From contig CANLYJ010000004.1 in NCBI GenBank assembly GCA_947495295.1, positions 1 through 64,000 on the forward strand: DNA of 64,000 bases. Reading direction: 5' to 3'. The notes under the pieces are model-generated. The model had not been told where the DNA came from. It searched no databases and was given only the letters and a program-made list of their open reading frames with translations. The stretch comes from an uncultured Paracoccaceae bacterium. Lineage in GTDB: Bacteria > Pseudomonadota > Alphaproteobacteria > Rhodobacterales > Rhodobacteraceae. Made by a program: the position numbers and the translations under genes. Within the stretch, counting starts at the first letter, position 1, and every line of letters begins with the position of its first letter. Positions 6,744 through 16,020 of the stretch are shown here, piece by piece.

Positions 6744-9497
6744 TCATGCGCCGGCCCGTTCCGCGACCTGGCTTATTGCGTCGCGTAGCTTGCGTTCCAG
6801 TGATTTGCGCTTGCCGTCGGCGTGATATTTGAGGCCCACCATATCCTTGACATAGAATGTATCCACGACCTGCTCTCCATATGTGGCGATCACGGCTGAG
6901 GCGATATAGACGTGATTATTCGCAAGTGTTCGTGTCAGATCGAACAGAAGTCCGGGACGATCCCGGGTGTCGACCTCGATAATGGTGTAGATATCTGATC
7001 CTTCATTGTCGAAGGTGATGTTGGTTGGCAGTTTGAACGCCCGTTCGCGTTTGCGGATTTCCTTTTCCATGAAGGCGTCACGCGGCACGACTTCGCCGCG
7101 CAGTGTTTTCATGATCATTTGCCGCAGGCGCGTCAGTCGTGATTGCTCATACGGGTTGCCATCATTGTCCTGCACCCAGAACACCGCCGTCGCATAGCCA
7201 TCCTTGGTTGTGTAGGTCCGCGCATCCACGATATTGGCGCCCACAAGGGTCAACGCGCCGGTCATCCGGCTAAAGAGCCCGGGGTGATCCACCATGGCAA
7301 AACAGGCGCGGGTGGCGTCCCGGTCTTCGTCGGGCATCAGGTCCACGCTGATTTCATCATCGGCAATGTCGCGCAGCATCCCCGCAAAGACGATTTGCGC
7401 CGAAAGGGGCATGCCTTGCAGGTAAGGTCCGTAATGCCGCCCCAGCTCTGCCTTGATATCCTTGGGCGTCCAGTCGGTCAGCGCCTCGCGCAGGGCGCGT
7501 TTCGCCTCTGCCTCGCGGTTTTCGCGGTTCAGATCCTCGATCCCGTTTTGCAGCGCGTCCTTGGTCGCCTTGTAAAGGTTCCGGATCAGCACGGCCTTCC
7601 AGTTGTTCCATGTGTCAGGTCCAACGCCACGAATGTCGCAGACAGTTAAGACCGTCAGAAGGTCCAACCGTTCCACTGATTTCACCGCATTGGCAAAGCC
7701 CCGCACCGTGCGCGGTTCCGAGATATCCCGCTTTTGTGCCACATCCGACATCAGCAGGTGGTAGCGGATCAGCCATTCGACGGTTTCGCATTCCTTTTTC
7801 TTCAGCCCAAGACGCGGTGCGACCTTACGTGCGATTTGCGCGCCCAGGATCGAGTGATCCTCATCCTGCCCTTTGCCGATGTCGTGCAGCAGGAGTGCGA
7901 CATATAGCACTTTCCGATTCACCCCCCGTTCCAGAATGCCGGAGGCGACGGGCAGTTCTTCGATCAGTTCCTTGCGTTCGATCTGGGCCAGATGGCTGAT
8001 GCATTGGATCGTATGTTCGTCGACCGTATAGTGGTGATACATGTTGAACTGCATCATTGCGACGATGGGTTTGAATTCGGGGATGAACGCATCCAGTACC
8101 CCAAGTTCGTTCATCCGCCGTAGCGCCCGTTCGGGGTTGCCGTGTTTTAACAGCAGATCGAGAAAGATGCGCCGCGCGGTCTTGTCATCGCGCAATTCAT
8201 CGTCAATCAGATACAGATTTGCCGCCACCAACCGCATCGCGTCGGGGTGAAGCAGGGTGCCGGTGCGCAATGCCTCTTCGAATATCCGCAGCATGTTCAG
8301 CTTATCCGCAAAGAACGCGGTTTCATCGGCCACGGTGATCCGGTTTTGTTTGATTGCATAGGGCGGTTTCGCCCGTTTGCGCCTTGTCAGCAGCCGGACC
8401 AGAACCGGTTCGGGTTTGGTGTGGTTTGCCTCCAACGCGGTCAGCACGATCCGGGTCAGTTCGCCCACATTCGTGGCCTGCCGGAAATAGGCCTGCATGA
8501 AATGTTCCACCGCCCGGCGCCCGCCATGATCGCGGTACCCCATCGCATCGGCGACTTCGACCTGCATGTCGAAAGTCAGCTGATCGACGGCCCGCCCGCC
8601 GATCAGGTGCAGATGACAGCGTACTGCCCATAAAAAATCTTCGGCGGTCACAAAGGTTTCGAATTCATCCTGTGTGAACACCCCAAGCCCGACCAGATCG
8701 GCGGCATCCTTGACCCCGTTCACATATTTGCTGATCCAGAACAGCGATTGCAGATCGCGCAACCCGCCTTTGCCCTCTTTCACATTGGGTTCAACGACAT
8801 AGCGTTGCCCGCCCTGTTTGCGGTGCCGTTCGCTGCGTTCTTCCAGCTTGGCTTCGATAAAATCAGCTGCGGTGGATTGAAACAGATCTGTCCAAAGCTG
8901 CTTGCCCAATTTCTTTGCGAGGGCCGTGTCGCCCGCCAGATGCCGGTATTCGACCAGCGTGGTACGAATGGTGTAATCCTCGCGTGCGAGCCTGATACAA
9001 TCCTGGATCGTGCGACTGGCATGGCCGACCTTCAGCTTAAGGTCCCAAAGCATGTAAAGCATGGATTCAATCACGCTTTCGGCCCATGGCGTCATTTTGT
9101 AAGGGGTCAGGAACAGCAGATCGACATCCGAATGCCCCGCCATTTCGCCCCGCCCGTAACCGCCAACGGCGATGACAGACAGCTTTTCGCCCTCCGTCGG
9201 GTTGGGCAGCGGGTGCAATTTGTCAGTTGCGACCGATAGAACCTGCTTGATGATCTGATCGGTCAGCCAGCTATAGGCCCGCGTCGTGGGGCGCGCGGCA
9301 AAGGGTTGTGCACGAAAAGCCGCGGCGATGCTATCGCGGCCTGCCTTTCGGGCAGACGACAGAATGCCGACAACGGCCTTGCGCACATCCTTTTCGACCG
9401 ACAGCGTGCTGATCGCAGTCGCGATGTCAGCGGATACTGTTGCGGCGTCAAAAATGACAGACGCCGGACAGATCAACCCGTCCGGCGCATCAGTCAC
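6744..9497 (-). CDS. glnD: [Protein-PII] uridylyltransferase/uridylyl-removing enzyme
   Basis: GlnD senses glutamine and adds or removes UMP on PII proteins, setting nitrogen control. The protein of about 917 residues has the nucleotidyltransferase motif GGYGRGEMAGHSDVDLL, the PII-UTase linker region (VKEGKGGLRDLQ), an HD domain with LLLHDIGKGQDEDHS, and two C-terminal ACT domains (HPGLFSRMTGAL; RDRPGLLFDLTRTL). The frame is open to an ATG at 9602, but that would overlap the lpoA-like gene by 89 bases. The GTG at 9497, just after that gene's stop, is my preferred start, although no strong ribosome binding site is seen; a TTG at 9527 is another option. Confidence 0.93.
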   Translation of the reverse strand: MTDAPDGLICPASVIFDAATVSADIATAISTLSVEKDVRKAVVGILSSARKAGRDSIAAAFRAQPFAARPTTRAYSWLTDQIIKQVLSVATDKLHPLPNPTEGEKLSVIAVGGYGRGEMAGHSDVDLLFLTPYKMTPWAESVIESMLYMLWDLKLKVGHASRTIQDCIRLAREDYTIRTTLVEYRHLAGDTALAKKLGKQLWTDLFQSTAADFIEAKLEERSERHRKQGGQRYVVEPNVKEGKGGLRDLQSLFWISKYVNGVKDAADLVGLGVFTQDEFETFVTAEDFLWAVRCHLHLIGGRAVDQLTFDMQVEVADAMGYRDHGGRRAVEHFMQAYFRQATNVGELTRIVLTALEANHTKPEPVLVRLLTRRKRAKPPYAIKQNRITVADETAFFADKLNMLRIFEEALRTGTLLHPDAMRLVAANLYLIDDELRDDKTARRIFLDLLLKHGNPERALRRMNELGVLDAFIPEFKPIVAMMQFNMYHHYTVDEHTIQCISHLAQIERKELIEELPVASGILERGVNRKVLYVALLLHDIGKGQDEDHSILGAQIARKVAPRLGLKKKECETVEWLIRYHLLMSDVAQKRDISEPRTVRGFANAVKSVERLDLLTVLTVCDIRGVGPDTWNNWKAVLIRNLYKATKDALQNGIEDLNRENREAEAKRALREALTDWTPKDIKAELGRHYGPYLQGMPLSAQIVFAGMLRDIADDEISVDLMPDEDRDATRACFAMVDHPGLFSRMTGALTLVGANIVDARTYTTKDGYATAVFWVQDNDGNPYEQSRLTRLRQMIMKTLRGEVVPRDAFMEKEIRKRERAFKLPTNITFDNEGSDIYTIIEVDTRDRPGLLFDLTRTLANNHVYIASAVIATYGEQVVDTFYVKDMVGLKYHADGKRKSLERKLRDAISQVAERAGA

Positions 9498-9513
9498 TGC
9501 GGCAGTTTCAGGA

Positions 9514-10695
9514 TCAGAATCCTGCGCCAAAACTTCTTGGGGCTTGTTCAACGATAACAACCTGATTGTTTTGAATTGTGGCAACGGCCAGTGCCCGTTC
9601 ATTCAGCCCGTTTGACAAAAGCCGGAACACGCCAGACGTGCCTTGGAACCCTTGCGATGTGGTCAGCGCCCCTTTGGTCAAGGCCCGTTCATTGCCTGCC
9701 GCGACCAGCGCCCCGATGGCTGCGATCCCGTCATAAGCCAGCCCGGCCAGCGGATGTGGGTTTTCGCCATAGGTGGCCGCATAGCGGTTGGCAAAAAGGG
9801 CTGCGCGTCCTTGATCAGGCATGGCGAAAAGCCCGCCCTGTAGCCCCGGAAGTGATGCCGCCTGCGGGACCGCATCCCAGCGGGTCAGCCCGATAAAGCG
9901 GGTTTGCGTTTGATCGACCCCGGCTTCGGGCAGGGCTGTGGCCAGAATGGGCAGTTCCGCATTGACCCCAGCCGTCATGAAGATCGCATCCGCGCCGCTG
10001 CCGCGTGCGGTTGCCGCGATCCGCCCCGTGGCCGAGGAGACACCCTGCTGTGACAGCGGGTAAGCTTCTGTTGCGACGACCTGTGCGCCATTGCGGCGGG
10101 CGGCACTGACAATTGCGTCGCGTCCCACATTGCCCTGAATATCATCGCCATGGGCGACCATGAACCGGGTGATGCCTTGCCGGCCTGCGTATCTCACGAG
10201 CCTATCGGCAGTGTTGTCAAAGGTTGGTCCCAGTACAAAGACGTTCCCACCGGCGATGGTGGGGTTGTTCGAAAAGGCCAGAACATTGATATTCCGGTCG
10301 GCCACGGCAACGCCTGCGGCATTGGCCGCCTCACCAAAAAGCGGCCCAAGGATAATCTGAGCGCCGTCATTCACGGCCTGTTGCGCTGCATTGGCTGCCA
10401 GCGCAGGGTTACCGCCCCCGGTGCTGTAAACCTGCAATTCGATATCCGCCCCTTGCAGGTCGGCAATCGCCAGACGGGCGGCGTTTTCAAGGTTTTGCGC
10501 AATGAATGCGTCGCTGCCGACCCCAGACCCACGCGGGACCAGTAACGCCACCTTCACCGCCTGGGATGTGTCAATCTGCGGCCCCACATTGGCGTCAGGC
10601 GCCAGTGCCACGTCACATGCTGCCACCCAAAGCAGCGACAAGAGGGCAAAAAGACGAGCAGCCGGGTTGCGGGCCTGACGGAAACGAGCAAACAT
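9514..10695 (-). CDS. LpoA/LppC-like penicillin-binding protein activator lipoprotein
   Basis: The protein of 393 residues begins with basic residues, a hydrophobic stretch and a lipobox (LLWVAAC), so it is an exported lipoprotein. The rest is a type-1 periplasmic-binding fold (VKVALLVPRGSG, GPLFGEAANAAG, GLAYDGIAA), as in LppC/LpoA proteins, which in gammaproteobacteria activate PBP1A. The role in alphaproteobacteria is inferred. Start at ATG 10695 is preferred because the signal sequence begins there and GGGGGAT lies upstream; the frame is open to 10764. It is divergent from rsmI, as I recall in related genomes, and is followed closely by glnD. Confidence 0.88.
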   Translation of the reverse strand: MFARFRQARNPAARLFALLSLLWVAACDVALAPDANVGPQIDTSQAVKVALLVPRGSGVGSDAFIAQNLENAARLAIADLQGADIELQVYSTGGGNPALAANAAQQAVNDGAQIILGPLFGEAANAAGVAVADRNINVLAFSNNPTIAGGNVFVLGPTFDNTADRLVRYAGRQGITRFMVAHGDDIQGNVGRDAIVSAARRNGAQVVATEAYPLSQQGVSSATGRIAATARGSGADAIFMTAGVNAELPILATALPEAGVDQTQTRFIGLTRWDAVPQAASLPGLQGGLFAMPDQGRAALFANRYAATYGENPHPLAGLAYDGIAAIGALVAAGNERALTKGALTTSQGFQGTSGVFRLLSNGLNERALAVATIQNNQVVIVEQAPRSFGAGF

Positions 10696-10795
10696 AAAAG
10701 GATATCCCCCTTGATCGTGCAACTGGTGCCGGAGGTCCCGACCCATGCTGCTATTTTGGGGCACATCATAAAGCAGGGGGCACGCGGGTCCAGAG

Positions 10796-11656
10796 ATGAA
10801 TCATATCACCAAGCCACTCTCTGCCGGGTTATACTTTGTCGCCACACCAATCGGGTCGGCGCGTGACATTACATTGCGGGCGCTTGATATCCTTGCATCC
10901 GCTGATCTGATCGCGGCCGAGGACACCCGCACCGCCCGGAAACTGATGGAAATTCATGGTGTTCCGTTGAATGGCCGCAAGGTCGTGGCGTTCCATGACC
11001 ATAGTGGCGATGGGTCTGTTGCGGGGTTGGTTGATCTGATCGCGGGCGGCAAATCTGTGGCTTACGTGTCCGAGGCGGGCACCCCATTGATCGCTGATCC
11101 CGGCTACGAGTTGGGTCGCGCTGCGATTGCCCGCGACCTGCCGGTCACCAGCGCGCCGGGTGCTTCGGCCGTGCTGGCCGCCCTGACCGTGTCGGGCCTG
11201 CCCACGGATCGCTTTGCCTTTGTTGGTTTTTTGCCCGCAACAAAACAGGCCCGCGAAACCGAGATTGCGCAGCTGCGCGACCTGCCGTTCACCCTGGTGT
11301 TTTACGAAAGCCCGAAACGTATTGAGGAAATGTTAGCAAATTTGAGCGAAATCTTGGGTGCTGACCGGCAGGCCGTGGTTTGCCGCGAATTGACGAAGAA
11401 ATTTGAAGAGGTAGCGCGGGGTACACTTGCCGATCTGATGTCGGTTTTCAGTGGCCGTCGCGTCAAAGGAGAGTTGGTTGTTTTGGTTGGTCGTGCCGGG
11501 GCGACAGAGGTTGCGGAAATCGATATTGCAGATGCTTTGCGCGATGCGATGAAAACAATGCGTGTCAAGGATGCAGCCACCGTGGTTGCGGGTGCGCTGG
11601 GCCTGCCCCGCAGGCAGGTCTATCAAATGGCACTGCGTCTAGGGGATGACGAATGA
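10796..11656 (+). CDS. rsmI: 16S rRNA (cytidine-1402-2'-O)-methyltransferase
   Basis: RsmI methylates the ribose of C1402 in 16S rRNA in the decoding centre, using SAM. The 286-residue protein shows the tetrapyrrole-methylase fold motifs: YFVATPIGSARDITLRAL, AAEDTRTARKL, YVSEAGTPLIADPG and YESPKRIEEML. The length is as expected. It overlaps the following yraN by four bases (ATGA), giving translational coupling, and is divergent from the lpoA-like gene. Confidence 0.96.
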   Translation: MNHITKPLSAGLYFVATPIGSARDITLRALDILASADLIAAEDTRTARKLMEIHGVPLNGRKVVAFHDHSGDGSVAGLVDLIAGGKSVAYVSEAGTPLIADPGYELGRAAIARDLPVTSAPGASAVLAALTVSGLPTDRFAFVGFLPATKQARETEIAQLRDLPFTLVFYESPKRIEEMLANLSEILGADRQAVVCRELTKKFEEVARGTLADLMSVFSGRRVKGELVVLVGRAGATEVAEIDIADALRDAMKTMRVKDAATVVAGALGLPRRQVYQMALRLGDDE

Positions 11657-12009
11657 CAGGGTCCGTTGGGTATCACGCCGGGCGCGTGGCCGAGGATATT
11701 GTGGCAGGTGATTATATCTGCCGTAATTACAAGCTGGCCGCCCGTCGCTGGCGCGGTCAGGCGGGTGAGATTGACCTGATCATGCGTGATGGCGACGGGG
11801 TCGTCTTTGTCGAAGTCAAGAAGGCGCGGTGTTTTGCAAAGGCTGGAGAAAAGCTGAGCCGTCATCAGATGGATCGTATCTGCGGCGCGGCACAGGAATT
11901 CTTGGCCGACGAGCCGGGTGGTCAATTGACTCATGTCCGCTTTGATCTGGCCATGGTGGACGGTCAGGGTGCCGTGAAAGTGATCGAAAACGCCTTTACC
12001 GAAGCCTGA
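11653..12009 (+). CDS. YraN/UPF0102 family endonuclease-like protein
   Basis: The 118-residue protein has the UPF0102 core: a Glu in GRVAEDI, then GEIDLIMRDGDGVVFVEVKKAR. This resembles the ExVK active site of restriction-endonuclease and Holliday-junction-resolvase folds. Its cellular role is poorly known. The start codon overlaps the stop of rsmI (ATGA at 11653), and gshB follows 67 bases later. Conserved linkage of rsmI and yraN is widespread in proteobacteria. Confidence 0.93.
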   Translation: MTGSVGYHAGRVAEDIVAGDYICRNYKLAARRWRGQAGEIDLIMRDGDGVVFVEVKKARCFAKAGEKLSRHQMDRICGAAQEFLADEPGGQLTHVRFDLAMVDGQGAVKVIENAFTEA

Positions 12010-12076
12010 CCTTTCCATTGCGTGTCGGCGGGCGCTGCGCCATGTATCGCACTGACAGAACAAAGCGAGGTCAGTG

Positions 12077-13021
12077 ATGCCGTTGAAGATTGCCTTTCAG
12101 ATGGACCCTATTGGTCCGATTGATATTGATGCCGACAGCACATTTCGCCTTGCCGAGGAGGCGCAGGCCCGTGGCCATAGCCTGTATTACTATACCCCCG
12201 ACAAACTGGCCTATGATCGTGGCCGGGTGATGGCCCATGGCTGGCCTTTGACCGTGCAGCGGATAAAGGGCGATCACTTTCGCCTTGGGGAGCCGCAGGT
12301 GATTGAACTGGCTGATATGGATGTTGTCTGGCTGCGCCAGGACCCACCTTTTGATATGGGTTATATCACCACGACACATATTCTGGACATGGTGCATCCT
12401 GATACGTTGGTGGTGAATGACCCGTTTTGGGTGCGCAATTATCCTGAAAAACTGCTGGTGCTGGATTTCCCTGACCTGACCCCGCCGACGATGATTGCCC
12501 GCGATCTTGACGCCCTGAAGGGATTTCGCGCGACCCATGGCGATGTCATCCTCAAACCGCTTTATGGCAATGGTGGGGCCGGGGTTTTCAAGCTGGGGGA
12601 AGGTGATAGCAATCTGGCGTCGCTGCATGAATTGTTCAGCGGGATCAATCGTGAGCCATTGATCATGCAGAAATTCTTGCCGGCCGTATCCAGCGGCGAC
12701 AAACGGGTCATTCTGGTGGACGGCGAACCTGTTGGGGCGATCAACCGGGTGCCAGCGGCGGGCGAGACCCGGTCGAACATGCATGTGGGCGGCAGGCCCG
12801 AGAAGGTCGCGCTGACCAAACGGGATCGCGAGATTTGCGCACATATTGGTCCGCTCTTGCGGGAGAAGGGCCAGATATTTGTGGGCATTGATGTCATCGG
12901 CGACTGGCTGACGGAAATTAACGTCACGTCGCCCACCGGTATTCAGGAACTGGAGCGGTTTGACGGGATCAATGTGGCGGAAAAGATCTGGCTGGCGATT
13001 GAAGCGCGGCGTGATGGGTAG
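12077..13021 (+). CDS. gshB: Glutathione synthetase
   Basis: GshB joins gamma-glutamylcysteine and glycine with ATP to give glutathione. The 314-residue protein has the N-terminal [20 protein letters not shown], the ATP-grasp [14 protein letters not shown] loop and the C-terminal [19 protein letters not shown] signature. A GTG at 12074 precedes the ATG at 12077; I choose the ATG because GCGAGG at 12065-12070 is at the right distance. It ends against a pair of strong hairpins facing convergent comM. Confidence 0.96.
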   Translation: MPLKIAFQMDPIGPIDIDADSTFRLAEEAQARGHSLYYYTPDKLAYDRGRVMAHGWPLTVQRIKGDHFRLGEPQVIELADMDVVWLRQDPPFDMGYITTTHILDMVHPDTLVVNDPFWVRNYPEKLLVLDFPDLTPPTMIARDLDALKGFRATHGDVILKPLYGNGGAGVFKLGEGDSNLASLHELFSGINREPLIMQKFLPAVSSGDKRVILVDGEPVGAINRVPAAGETRSNMHVGGRPEKVALTKRDREICAHIGPLLREKGQIFVGIDVIGDWLTEINVTSPTGIQELERFDGINVAEKIWLAIEARRDG

Positions 13022-13022
13022 G

Positions 13023-13103
13023 AAAAATCTGTGAAACAGATTTTTCAGTGTCTGACGGTGCAGCAAGCGTAGCCCTCCGTAAAATCTGCGTCGCAGATTT
13101 TAC
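13023..13103. terminator. Two bidirectional terminator-like hairpins between gshB and comM
   Basis: The convergent gap carries two perfect hairpins. The first has a 10-bp stem AAAAATCTGT/ACAGATTTTT at 13023-13045 with loop GAA. The second has a 12-bp stem GTAAAATCTGCG/CGCAGATTTTAC at 13079-13103 with one central base. Both end in runs of A or T on either strand, so each can work as an intrinsic terminator in both directions. They share the core AAAATCTG. Confidence 0.8.
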
Positions 13104-13138
13104 CTGCCTGCGGGCCATGGCACGTGCCGGTCTGTTCT

Positions 13139-14653
13139 TTAAACTTCTTTCGCCATAGCCAGCCTGTAACTGACCGCTTCGGCCACATGGGGCTTGCGGA
13201 CGGTTTCTGCACTGTCCAGATCGGCGATGGTTCGTGCCACGCGCAGCACCCGGTGATAGCCCCGCGCAGAGAGCCCAAACCGTTCAGCGACTTTGATCAA
13301 GAGCGTCCGCCCTTCGCTATCGGGCGTTGCGATTTCTTCCAACAGGTGCCCTTCGGCATCCGCATTGACCCGTGCTGTGTCATGCCCCGCGAACCGGGCC
13401 GATTGTGCCGCCCGTGCTGTTGCCACGCGAGCGGCCACTGTCGTGGTGCTTTCGCCATTCTCGGGCAGGTCCAGATCGGTAAAGGCGACGGGCGGGACCT
13501 CGACCCTTAGATCGAACCGATCCATCAGCGGGCCCGATATGCGCCCCATGTAATCCTCGCCACAGATCGGTGCGCGTGTGCAGGCGCGCGCCGGATCAGC
13601 CAGATGCCCGCATTTGCAGGGGTTTGCCGCCGCGATCAGCATGAACCGACAGGGGTAGCGCACATGCGCATTGGCGCGGGCCACGACGACCTCTCCGGTC
13701 TCAATAGGTTGGCGCAGGGTTTCTAGCACCGTGCGCGCAAATTCGGGAAATTCATCCATGAACAGCACCCCGTTATGCGCGAGGCTGATCTCGCCCGGTT
13801 TGGCGCTGCGCCCGCCGCCGACAATCGCCGCCATAGAGGCTGTGTGATGCGGTTCGCGGAAGGGCCGTTCGCGATTGATCCCGCCTTCATCCAGCAGGCC
13901 CGAAAGCGAGTGGATCATTGATGTTTCCAGCGCCTCGCCCGGGGTCAGCGGCGGTAATAAACCGGGGATGCGCGCGGCCAGCATGGATTTTCCCGACCCC
14001 GGCGCGCCCACAAGGATCAGGTGGTGTCGCCCGGCTGCCGCGATTTCGAGCGCCCGTTTTGCCCGTTCCTGTCCTTTCACCTCTGACAGATCGCGGGTTG
14101 ATGAACTGCGATTGACCTCGCCCGGTTCCGACGCCGCGATGACCGACTGCCCGGTATAGTGCCGCACGACATCGGCCAATGTACGGGGTGCGATCACATG
14201 GGCGGACCCGACCCATGCCGCCTCTGCGCCGCAGCCATGCGGGCAAAGCAGGGTCCGATCATCGCTGGCGGCGGCCATTGCGGCGGGCAAGGCCCCGACG
14301 ACGGGCACCAGCGTGCCGTCGAGGGATAGCTCGCCCAGTGCCACGGTGTTTTCGGCGTCTTCATGCGGGATGATTTCGAGGGCGGCCAGCAAGGCCAATG
14401 CGATGGGCAGGTCAAAATGCGACCCTTCCTTGGGCAGGTCGGCGGGTGAAAGGTTAATGGTGATCCGTTTCGATGGCAGGGCGATGGCCATGGCGGTCAA
14501 TGCCGCCCGGACCCGTTCCTTGGCCTCTGAAACGGCCTTGTCCGGCAATCCGACCACCGAAAAGGCCGGGATGCCGGGTGTGACGGCGCATTGCACTTCG
14601 ACAATGCGCGCATCGATCCCTTCAAATGCAACTGTATAGGCTTTTGCGACCAT
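13139..14653 (-). CDS. comM: YifB/ComM family Mg-chelatase-like AAA+ ATPase
   Basis: The 504-residue protein has an N-terminal Lon-S16-like ChlI domain (GIPAFSVVGLPDKAVSEAKERVRAAL), an AAA+ core with Walker A LVGAPGSGKSML and Walker B GVLFMDEFPEF, a cysteine cluster (NPCKCGHLADPARAC) and a C-terminal Mg_chelatase_C helical part (LSARGYHRVLRVARTIADL). In Vibrio and Haemophilus, ComM is a helicase that extends recombination during natural transformation; the same role here is inferred. A 7-5-7 inverted repeat lies just upstream of its start. Confidence 0.93.
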   Translation of the reverse strand: MVAKAYTVAFEGIDARIVEVQCAVTPGIPAFSVVGLPDKAVSEAKERVRAALTAMAIALPSKRITINLSPADLPKEGSHFDLPIALALLAALEIIPHEDAENTVALGELSLDGTLVPVVGALPAAMAAASDDRTLLCPHGCGAEAAWVGSAHVIAPRTLADVVRHYTGQSVIAASEPGEVNRSSSTRDLSEVKGQERAKRALEIAAAGRHHLILVGAPGSGKSMLAARIPGLLPPLTPGEALETSMIHSLSGLLDEGGINRERPFREPHHTASMAAIVGGGRSAKPGEISLAHNGVLFMDEFPEFARTVLETLRQPIETGEVVVARANAHVRYPCRFMLIAAANPCKCGHLADPARACTRAPICGEDYMGRISGPLMDRFDLRVEVPPVAFTDLDLPENGESTTTVAARVATARAAQSARFAGHDTARVNADAEGHLLEEIATPDSEGRTLLIKVAERFGLSARGYHRVLRVARTIADLDSAETVRKPHVAEAVSYRLAMAKEV

Positions 14654-14660
14654 GCCACTC

Positions 14661-14679
14661 CCCGTTATTGGTTAACGGG
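14661..14679. promoter_or_regulatory. Inverted repeat upstream of comM
   Basis: CCCGTTA (14661-14667) and TAACGGG (14673-14679) form a perfect 7-bp dyad with a five-base spacer, 8 bases upstream of the comM ATG. It could be an operator or a leader hairpin. Nothing else supports a specific regulator. Confidence 0.35.
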
Positions 14680-14703
14680 TAGTTGCCGGTGGTTTAGGAA
14701 TGG

Positions 14704-15390
14704 TTAACCCGCGTCAGGCCAAGGCTGCGATTCAAGATCAAGATCGTAGGGGAACGGATCGTAATGTTCCGCAAGCGCCGCGCGCCGCCATGTTAAAAAG
14801 GCAGGGTCTTTTAGATGCGCATTTACATAGTTCTGCGCATCATCGCTCATTGGTAAACCGTAACCGGTGATCCGCATGGCGACGGGCGCGTAGAACACAT
14901 CTGCCAGGCTATAGGCCCCGAATAGCCATGGCCCGTTTTGCCCGTGCCGCGTGCGCGCCAGCGCCCATAATGTTTCGATGCGATCCAGATCGGCCTTAAC
15001 CGCATCGCTGACTTCAAAACCTTCCCAGACCCTGTCCAACTGCATGGGGCAGGCATCGCGCAAGGCACCAAAACCAGAATGCATTTCGCAGGTGATGGTT
15101 CTTGCCAGCGCGCGTGCCGCCGGATCCGTTGGGTAGAGCCCGGCATCAGGGTGGTTTTCGACAAGTGTTTCGGCCATCGCCAGGCTATCGCTAAGCACGT
15201 GGCCCTCGGGTGTTTGCAGCACGGGGACGGTGCGCGCGGGTTGCAGCGCTGCCAATTCATCCCGGTAGGTCCCTGCATAAAGCCCAACCATATTTGCCCG
15301 ATAGGGCAGTCCAAATTTTTCCAGCATGAGCCAGCCGCGCAAGGACCAACTGCTGAAGGTGCGATCACCGATGTAAAGTTGATATGTCAT
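14704..15390 (-). CDS. Glutathione S-transferase family protein
   Basis: The 228-residue protein has the thioredoxin-like N-terminal domain of GSTs (YIGDRTFSSWSLRGWLMLEKFGLPY, then PARTVPVLQ, DSLAMAETL) and an all-helical C-terminal domain with FGAYSLADVFYAPVAMRI. The S-S-W-S region in place of the usual nucleophilic position suggests a Ser-type enzyme; the substrate cannot be told. Start taken at ATG 15390, where the conserved fold begins; the frame extends to 15432. Confidence 0.9.
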   Translation of the reverse strand: MTYQLYIGDRTFSSWSLRGWLMLEKFGLPYRANMVGLYAGTYRDELAALQPARTVPVLQTPEGHVLSDSLAMAETLVENHPDAGLYPTDPAARALARTITCEMHSGFGALRDACPMQLDRVWEGFEVSDAVKADLDRIETLWALARTRHGQNGPWLFGAYSLADVFYAPVAMRITGYGLPMSDDAQNYVNAHLKDPAFLTWRRAALAEHYDPFPYDLDLESQPWPDAG

Positions 15391-15450
15391 GCCCCGCACC
15401 GTACTTGCGCCGAACCGCGCAAGGCCAGTCATCTTATTTGAAAGCAGTTA

Positions 15451-16020
15451 TCACGGGATGTGATTGATTTTGCCCATCGACCACTGGCCGTCTGCGATAT
15501 GCATATCAGTCACTGACAGGTTGTCGATCTTGTGGCTGAATGCGGCGTAAGCATCAATCCCAAGTGCCCGCTGTACCTGTGTCAGGATCACCCCGAAATG
15601 CGCCACGATGATCAGGTTTTCATGGCCCTGGGTCAGCAATGCGTCGACGGCATCGTCAACCCGTCGCCGCACCATGTTCCAGCTTTCGCCATCCGGTGGC
15701 GCGATGGTGCCGGGTTGTTCCCAATAGGCGCGAATGCGGTCGGGGTCCTCGGCTTCGACATCGCGAAAGCTGCGCAACTCCCATGCCCCAAAATTGATCT
15801 CGCGCAGGGACGGGTCATGGGGCAGTCGGATGCGGGGGCACAGGACGTCGGCGGTGGCACTGGCCCGGATCAGATCGGAAGAGATCGTTGGCGCATCGGG
15901 GAGATAGGTTCGCAGACGCGTGATGGCGGCCGTGTCGGATAAATCCGCAGGCAGATCTGACCAGCCAACCATGGATTTGGCATGTGTCGGCCCGTGGCGG
16001 ACCATCCAGAGCCGGGTCAT
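15451..16020 (-). CDS. Histidine phosphatase family protein, possibly CobC-like
   Basis: The 189-residue protein begins MTRLWMVRHGPTH, the RHG phosphohistidine motif of the phosphoglycerate-mutase superfamily, with a second catalytic His in LIIVAHFGVIL and the Glu in LREINFGAWE. Its start overlaps the end of cobU by four bases (ATGA), so the two are translationally coupled. That context suggests alpha-ribazole phosphatase activity in the last steps of cobalamin nucleotide-loop assembly. The sequence alone only proves a small-molecule phosphatase. Confidence 0.85.
   Translation of the reverse strand: MTRLWMVRHGPTHAKSMVGWSDLPADLSDTAAITRLRTYLPDAPTISSDLIRASATADVLCPRIRLPHDPSLREINFGAWELRSFRDVEAEDPDRIRAYWEQPGTIAPPDGESWNMVRRRVDDAVDALLTQGHENLIIVAHFGVILTQVQRALGIDAYAAFSHKIDNLSVTDMHIADGQWSMGKINHIP

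Noticed and set aside
12071-13066. A 331-codon minus-strand frame opposite gshB
   Set aside because: It is a long antisense shadow of a GC-rich gene; gshB is unambiguous by its motifs.
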